Positions 7,016-10,377 of a stretch of DNA of 10,377 nucleotides are shown in pieces; positions within the stretch are counted from its first letter, which is position 1, and each line of letters starts with the position of its first letter. Below the pieces are notes generated by a model, which worked only from the letters and a program-made list of their open reading frames with translations, searched no databases and was not told the origin of the DNA. This DNA is from Chloroflexota bacterium (GTDB lineage Bacteria > Chloroflexota > Limnocylindria > Limnocylindrales > CSP1-4). A program made the translations under genes and the position numbers. The stretch covers positions 1 through 10,377 of the forward strand of contig JAJYJR010000159.1 of assembly GCA_021789355.1 (NCBI GenBank), in the 5' to 3' direction.

Positions 7016-7531
7016 TTACCGGCGGACGAACGCCTGCCGGGTCACCAGGGCGAGGCCCGCAAGCACCGCGAGGGCCGCGACCGCGAGCTCCCAGGCGGGA
7101 GTACCGGCGGGCGCCGGAAGCGTGGACGTGTTCGGCAGTCCGGCCGACGTGATGCCGAGGACCGCGCCACCGACGATGGCGCCCGCGGTGGCGTCGACCG
7201 AGCGGGATCCGACCACGCACGCCAGCGTCACGGTGGTCGTCGCCACGCCCGCCGCGTTGGTGGTGCTGGTAGTGGGCGAGATCTTGTCGCCCGCCTGCGC
7301 GCCCGACTTGAACGACCAGGTCACCGTGGTGTTGTCGAACGGCTTGCCGTTCACATCCAGGATGGTCGCCGAGACCGTGACCGGGGTGTTGCAGGCTATG
7401 GTTCCGCTCGGTGCCGCTACCGAGACCTGACCGGCGACCTGCCCGGCGTAGCCCAGGACCGCGGTCGCGGCGATGGCCGACAGGAGTGCCCCCGCCAGGA
7501 CCGCGCCGCCGAGACGCGCCAGCATCTTCAT
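7016..7531 (-). CDS. Secreted Ig-like (Big_1-type) surface protein with LPNTS sorting signal
   Basis: This 171-residue protein is a probable sortase substrate. It has an N-terminal signal peptide (MKMLARLGG, then a hydrophobic run to about 29). One bacterial Ig-like domain (about 36-128) follows, with typical phrases such as PVTVSATILDVNGKPFDNTTVTWSF and NAAGVATTTVTL split across the fold, and two cysteines (47 and 105) that could form a disulfide. The C-terminus is a cell-wall sorting signal: LPNTS (132-136), a short Pro/Ala spacer, a hydrophobic segment (148-164) and a basic tail ending RQAFVRR. LPNTS departs from LPxTG by Ser for Gly but is close to the LPNTA used by class D sortases. GGGAGGA ends 5 bases before the ATG at 7531, which decides this start over one 11 codons upstream. 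The sortase gene follows about 100 bases downstream. What the Ig domain binds is unknown. Confidence 0.85.
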   Translation of the reverse strand: MKMLARLGGAVLAGALLSAIAATAVLGYAGQVAGQVSVAAPSGTIACNTPVTVSATILDVNGKPFDNTTVTWSFKSGAQAGDKISPTTSTTNAAGVATTTVTLACVVGSRSVDATAGAIVGGAVLGITSAGLPNTSTLPAPAGTPAWELAVAALAVLAGLALVTRQAFVRR

Positions 7532-7809
7532 TGACGTCCTCCCGCGCCCGCAGGGGCGCTGCACCCGGGGCCGATGGTCGGGGCAGTTGGCGCGTACGCC
7601 ACTACCGCGACCACGCCCACCTCGCCGCGTTGTGCGGTGGCACTCGCAACTCGCCCCATCCTACTCCCGGATGCAAGAGACAATGTGAGTCGATGGTCGC
7701 GGACAATCGAGCGCGACTCTGGCCGCGTGGGCGCGACTCCGTGCGCGGAGTCGCGCCGCCGGCCGCGCGACTCCGCCCTACGCGGGCGGCTGTGCCCCGC
7801 GCGCCCCCG
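7532..7809. other. Intergenic region between the LysM and LPNTS-protein genes
   Basis: This 278-bp gap holds a strong hairpin (listed separately), repeated GCGCGACTC words at 7711, 7731 and 7765, and the ribosome binding site GGGAGGA (7543-7537) of the LPNTS-protein gene. A weak TAGGAT (7663-7658) is the only -10-like element I noticed, with no good -35, so the promoter of the downstream gene is not established. I see no gene here. Confidence 0.5.
7730..7757 (-). terminator. Strong GC-rich hairpin downstream of the LysM gene
   Basis: A perfect 12-bp inverted repeat, GGCGCGACTCCG (7730-7741) and CGGAGTCGCGCC (7746-7757), closes a 4-base TGCG loop. It lies about 50 bases past the LysM gene stop codon (7810), the usual position of a terminator. 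No T-run follows on the minus strand. Three further direct copies of part of one arm (GCGCGACTC at 7711, 7731 and 7765) could compete for pairing. A terminator that separates the LysM gene from the LPNTS-sortase-DUF4012 genes is likely but unproven. Confidence 0.55.
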
Positions 7810-8928
7810 CTACGGCGCCCTGGAGGGGGCCGGGATCACCAGGCGCTGCCCGGGCACGATCACGTTCGGATCGTTGAGCTTGTTGGCCACGATGATCTGC
7901 TGAACCGTGACGCCGTACTCGGTGGCGATGCCCTGGAGGGTCTCTCCGGAGCGCACCACGTGGACGGTCGACGTGGTGCGCGGGGTGTGCGTCGGGGTGA
8001 GTGATGGTGACGGCCTGGGCGATGTACCCGCGGACTGTGCCGGCGTGGACGATGCGGCGGCACTGGTCGCCGCCGGCCCGCGCTGGCTGGTGGCGGCGGC
8101 CGGGGCCACGGCGGCGGCGGTGCTGCTCGACGACGGTTGACTGGCGGCGTTGAGACCCAGCCGGCTCCCCGCCACCAGGTACGCGGCCACGAACAGGACC
8201 AGCAGGAGCACCACGATCACGGCCGTGCCCCGGACGAGTCGCACGGCCAGCGTGGTTCGGGCGCTGGAGGGGGTGGCGGCGGTGGCCTCGGGCCGCAGGG
8301 GATCGGGCGACGTCTGCCGCCAGGTCCGGGGGGCGCGCGGGCGGACGATGCCCGGGGAGTCGGAGTCGGGCGGGTACAGCGTCCACGACGCAAGGGGGGC
8401 CGGTGCGGCGGGGGTCTCGTCAGGCGGGGGGGCCGGCGTGTTGGGGCTCTCCTCGGCCGGAGGGGCCACCCGCGAGTCGGCCGGGGCCACCCGCGAGTCG
8501 GCCGGGGCCACCCGCGAGTCGTCCGGGGCGGGGGGCCAATCGGGGGCCACCGGAGCCGCGGCAGAGACTGCCGTGGTTCCCGGTGCCGTGGCGGCCGGGA
8601 GCGGTGCCATCGCACTGGCGGCCGGGAGCGGTGCCATCGCACTGGCGGCCGGGAGCGGTGCCATCGCACTGGCGGCCGTCTGGGTCGTCGGTTGGAGCGC
8701 CGCCTCCTCCGTCGGTCGGCCGACCCGCGCGACGTACCGGTCGCAGCGCCCGAAATCCGCAGTCAGGCAGTACCGCGCCTGATGCGGCAGCTCGACCGTC
8801 GACGGGCTCCGCCTGGCATGGCAGCGGTGCCCGGCATGGGGGAACGTGAAGTGGGTCGCCGGGTCGGCCATGAGCCCCAGCAGGGGGCACGCGGCGGGAT
8901 CGGGCAGGCCACCGTTCAGGTCCGTCAT
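7810..8928 (-). CDS. LysM-domain membrane protein with Cys/His-rich N-terminal region
   Basis: This 372-residue protein starts with a compact Cys/His-rich region (about 8-68): C14, C36, C54 and C62, with H26, H31, H34, H37 and H49, in phrases CPLLGL, HAGHRCHA and HQARYCL. A low-complexity Ala/Pro-rich linker follows (70-225), including three SAMAPLPAA and three RVAPADS-type repeats. One membrane span lies at about 234-254, then a Ser/Thr/Pro/Ala-rich extracellular stalk and a C-terminal LysM domain (322-366) with VRSGETLQGIATEYGV and LNDPNVIVPGQRLVIP. LysM binds N-acetylglucosamine-containing glycans such as peptidoglycan. With no signal peptide, the Cys/His region is expected inside the cell, so the protein could link wall binding to a cytoplasmic, possibly metal-binding, module. 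I recall similar N-termini in Chloroflexota proteins but cannot name a family. No clear Shine-Dalgarno precedes the ATG. Confidence 0.85.
   Translation of the reverse strand: MTDLNGGLPDPAACPLLGLMADPATHFTFPHAGHRCHARRSPSTVELPHQARYCLTADFGRCDRYVARVGRPTEEAALQPTTQTAASAMAPLPAASAMAPLPAASAMAPLPAATAPGTTAVSAAAPVAPDWPPAPDDSRVAPADSRVAPADSRVAPPAEESPNTPAPPPDETPAAPAPLASWTLYPPDSDSPGIVRPRAPRTWRQTSPDPLRPEATAATPSSARTTLAVRLVRGTAVIVVLLLVLFVAAYLVAGSRLGLNAASQPSSSSTAAAVAPAAATSQRGPAATSAAASSTPAQSAGTSPRPSPSLTPTHTPRTTSTVHVVRSGETLQGIATEYGVTVQQIIVANKLNDPNVIVPGQRLVIPAPSRAP
8462..8524 (-). repeat. Three 21-bp in-frame repeats in the LysM protein linker
   Basis: Three adjacent 21-bp units start at 8462, 8483 and 8504; the third differs by one base near its end. 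Each encodes seven residues (RVAPADS on the minus strand), so copy-number change would alter the linker without shifting the frame. Confidence 0.9.
8591..8671 (-). repeat. Three identical 27-bp in-frame repeats in the LysM protein linker
   Basis: Three perfect 27-bp copies start at 8591, 8618 and 8645, followed by a 9-base remnant. Each encodes nine residues (SAMAPLPAA). Exact identity of the copies indicates recent expansion, and the multiple-of-three length preserves the frame. Confidence 0.92.
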
Positions 8929-9173
8929 GCGAGGTCATCATAACGGCGCGCAACCGGCACGGGATCGCTGCGATTGGCAGCTGCGGCTGAGCTTCTCTTC
9001 GAACGCATCGGCCGTGATGTCGTGCGAGGCTGCCGTGCTCACGTGGACGGAAGCGTACCAACCTGACTTGGCCGCGGAGGGGGCCGAAGGTACCACGCGA
9101 CGTTCGCCTGCTGGGCGACGACACGCCCCGCTGGCGCCTTGGCATACTGCCAGCACCCGACCAGGAGGGGTTC
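8929..9173. other. Divergent intergenic region between LysM and GT87-like genes
   Basis: This 245-bp gap separates divergent genes. On the minus strand TATGAT (8942-8937) is one base from the -10 consensus and would start transcription within a few bases of the LysM ATG at 8928, so that mRNA may be leaderless; no matching -35 is seen. On the plus strand AGGAGG (9163-9168) is a consensus ribosome binding site for the glycosyltransferase. No gene is evident. Confidence 0.45.
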
Positions 9174-10157
9174 GTGACGTCCGTTCGAGTACGCCTGCCG
9201 CCCGACGCCTTCGCTCTTCTCTGCGCTGTGGTCCTGACGGTGGGGATCTTCTTCCTGGGCCTCGCCCTCCATCCCGGTTGGCCCGGGGCGGACGCGCTGT
9301 CGTACCAGGCGGCCGCGGAACGCCTCAATGCAGGCCACCAGCTCTACGCGCTCTCGCCTGGCGACCGGCCCCTCCCGATGAACCCGCCGTACTGGACCGT
9401 TCCCCTTCTGTCTCCGCCTCTGATCGCGGTGCTGTGGCGGCCGCTGGCGCTTCTGCCCTACCCGGCGGCCATCGCAATCTGGTACGTGGCCATGCTGCTC
9501 GCGCTCACCGTGTCCACGGCGGCGATCCTGCGCGCACCTCGCCTGAAGGGACGCCGTCGCTATCTGGCAGCGATCGTGGTCGCGCTCCTATCGCAGGCGC
9601 TGGCCGTCGAGGCGCTCTCCGCAAACGTCGACGCGGTGCTCGTCGCCGGAGCCATCGTGGTGTGGCGGGCGCCGCGGAAGTGGGATCCCCTGGTGGGCGT
9701 GATCGTGGCCGTCATGGCCGGCGTGAAGCTCCTGCCGATCGCGTTCGGCTGGTGGCTGATCTGCCAGCGTCGCTGGAAGGCGGTTGCGTGGCTGATCGGT
9801 GGCCTGGCCGTCCTCGGGGTCGTCAGCCTGGCGGGGGCGGGACTCCAGGCCCACCTCACCTACCTGTCGATCGCGCGCCAGACGACCGACGGCGGGGCCA
9901 CGCCGGAGAGCCTGAGCACGGTGGCACAGGTGCTGGGGGTGCCCGCCGCGATCGCGGCAACCGCCCCCGTGGCGTTCTTCATCGCGTGTGCGGGGGTGAT
10001 GTTCGCGCTGCGCGACCGACCCGGCGTGACGTACGCCATCGCCGTGCTCGCGTCGGTCTTCGGCTCGCCGGTGGTGAACAACGAGAACCTGGTGCGGCTG
10101 TTGCCCATACTGCTTCCGCTGGGAGACTCCGAACCGGCGGAGAAGGGAATCGTCTAG
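9174..10157 (+). CDS. GT87-like polytopic membrane glycosyltransferase (DUF2029 type)
   Basis: This 327-residue, highly hydrophobic protein resembles glycosyltransferase family 87, polyprenyl-phosphate-sugar-dependent enzymes that add sugars on the outer face of the membrane (PimE is a known member). I count roughly eight membrane spans from about residue 12. The first external loop carries the family-like GADALSYQAAAERLNAG and HQLYAL (38-60), in which D40 is the likely catalytic Asp. NVDAVLVAG (151-159) and GVKLLPIAFGWWL (183-195) also match family patterns. It is shorter than the roughly 400 residues usual for the family and ends soon after the last hydrophobic segment. The GTG start follows AGGAGG by 5 bases. 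It converges on a sugar epimerase gene, sharing the CTAG at its end, which fits a glycan-assembly setting. Donor and acceptor are unknown. Confidence 0.75.
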   Translation: MTSVRVRLPPDAFALLCAVVLTVGIFFLGLALHPGWPGADALSYQAAAERLNAGHQLYALSPGDRPLPMNPPYWTVPLLSPPLIAVLWRPLALLPYPAAIAIWYVAMLLALTVSTAAILRAPRLKGRRRYLAAIVVALLSQALAVEALSANVDAVLVAGAIVVWRAPRKWDPLVGVIVAVMAGVKLLPIAFGWWLICQRRWKAVAWLIGGLAVLGVVSLAGAGLQAHLTYLSIARQTTDGGATPESLSTVAQVLGVPAAIAATAPVAFFIACAGVMFALRDRPGVTYAIAVLASVFGSPVVNNENLVRLLPILLPLGDSEPAEKGIV

Positions 10158-10377
10158 ATGCTCCCCTGGCTGGGTTTGGGGACGCCCCCGGCATCCCACG
10201 GCTCGTTGGCAGCCGGCTCTCCCAGCGCGAATCCCTCCGCCAGGAACCACTCCACGGTCTGCGCCAGTCCGCGTTCGAGCGTCACCTGCGGCGACCAGCG
10301 GAGCATGCGGCGCGCCTTCTCGATGTTGACCACCCGCCGGCGGATGTTGTCGATGTCGCGCCGGTCGATGTGCTCGG
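10154..10377 (-). CDS. NAD-dependent sugar epimerase/dehydratase, C-terminal part
   Basis: A reading frame open from the window edge to a TAG stop at 10156-10154 gives the last 73 residues of a protein. The phrases HIDRRDIDNIRRRVVNIEKA, ARRMLRWSPQVTL and GLAQTVEWFL are typical of the C-terminus of extended short-chain dehydrogenases that modify nucleotide sugars (UDP-glucose 4-epimerase, dTDP-glucose dehydratase or UDP-glucuronate decarboxylase types). The NAD-binding Rossmann domain and catalytic YxxxK lie outside the window, so the substrate cannot be named. About 28 residues extend past the usual end. Its stop overlaps that of the convergent glycosyltransferase gene in the palindrome CTAG (10154-10157). 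Such enzymes supply activated sugars to glycosyltransferases, in keeping with the neighbour. Confidence 0.8.
   Translation of the reverse strand, partial: EHIDRRDIDNIRRRVVNIEKARRMLRWSPQVTLERGLAQTVEWFLAEGFALGEPAANEPWDAGGVPKPSQGSI

Noticed and set aside
6318..7534. Plus-strand reading frames of about 300-370 codons opposite the sortase and LPNTS-protein genes
   Set aside because: These are antisense shadows with Arg/Ala/Gly-rich composition. The minus-strand genes carry a catalytic triad and a sorting signal.
7016..7564. Upstream start at 7564 for the LPNTS protein
   Set aside because: It would place a Cys/Arg-rich stretch before the signal peptide. The ATG at 7531 has GGGAGGA at ideal spacing and a classical signal peptide start.

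Overview
This is a very GC-rich window with dense coding, short divergent or convergent gaps, and a monoderm-type cell-surface gene set (sortase, sorting-signal protein, LysM protein, DUF4012 protein). That set, together with a Cys/His-rich N-terminal region in the LysM protein that resembles ones I associate with Chloroflexota, suggests a high-GC Chloroflexota bacterium. An actinomycete cannot be excluded from the sequence alone. No rRNA, tRNA, CRISPR array or insertion sequence was seen.

Layout. Positions 9-1415 (minus) hold a DUF4143-type AAA ATPase. Its start is preceded by three copies of a 12-bp motif spaced exactly 33 bp apart, the first lying on a plausible -10 element. Positions 1802-3214 (plus) hold a GAF-EAL protein with every catalytic residue of a cyclic-di-GMP phosphodiesterase. 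The 764-bp convergent gap at 3215-3978 is occupied largely by two unrelated tandem-repeat arrays: 11 units of 17/19 bp at 3251-3443, and a mosaic of 22-, 16-, 15- and 10-bp modules at 3701-3978 that runs up to the stop codon of the next gene.

Positions 8928 to 3979 (minus) form a cell-envelope block, in transcription order: a Cys/His-rich, single-membrane-span LysM protein; a small secreted Ig-like protein ending in an LPNTS sorting signal; a sortase; and a DUF4012 membrane protein whose GTG start overlaps the sortase stop. Strong GC-rich hairpins separate the first three genes. The simplest reading is that the sortase processes the LPNTS protein next to it, with the DUF4012 protein as a partner made in proportion to the sortase.

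Positions 9174-10157 (plus) hold a GT87-like polytopic glycosyltransferase. It ends tail to tail with the C-terminus of an NAD-dependent sugar epimerase/dehydratase (minus, cut by the window edge). The right half of the window is therefore devoted to the cell surface and its glycans.
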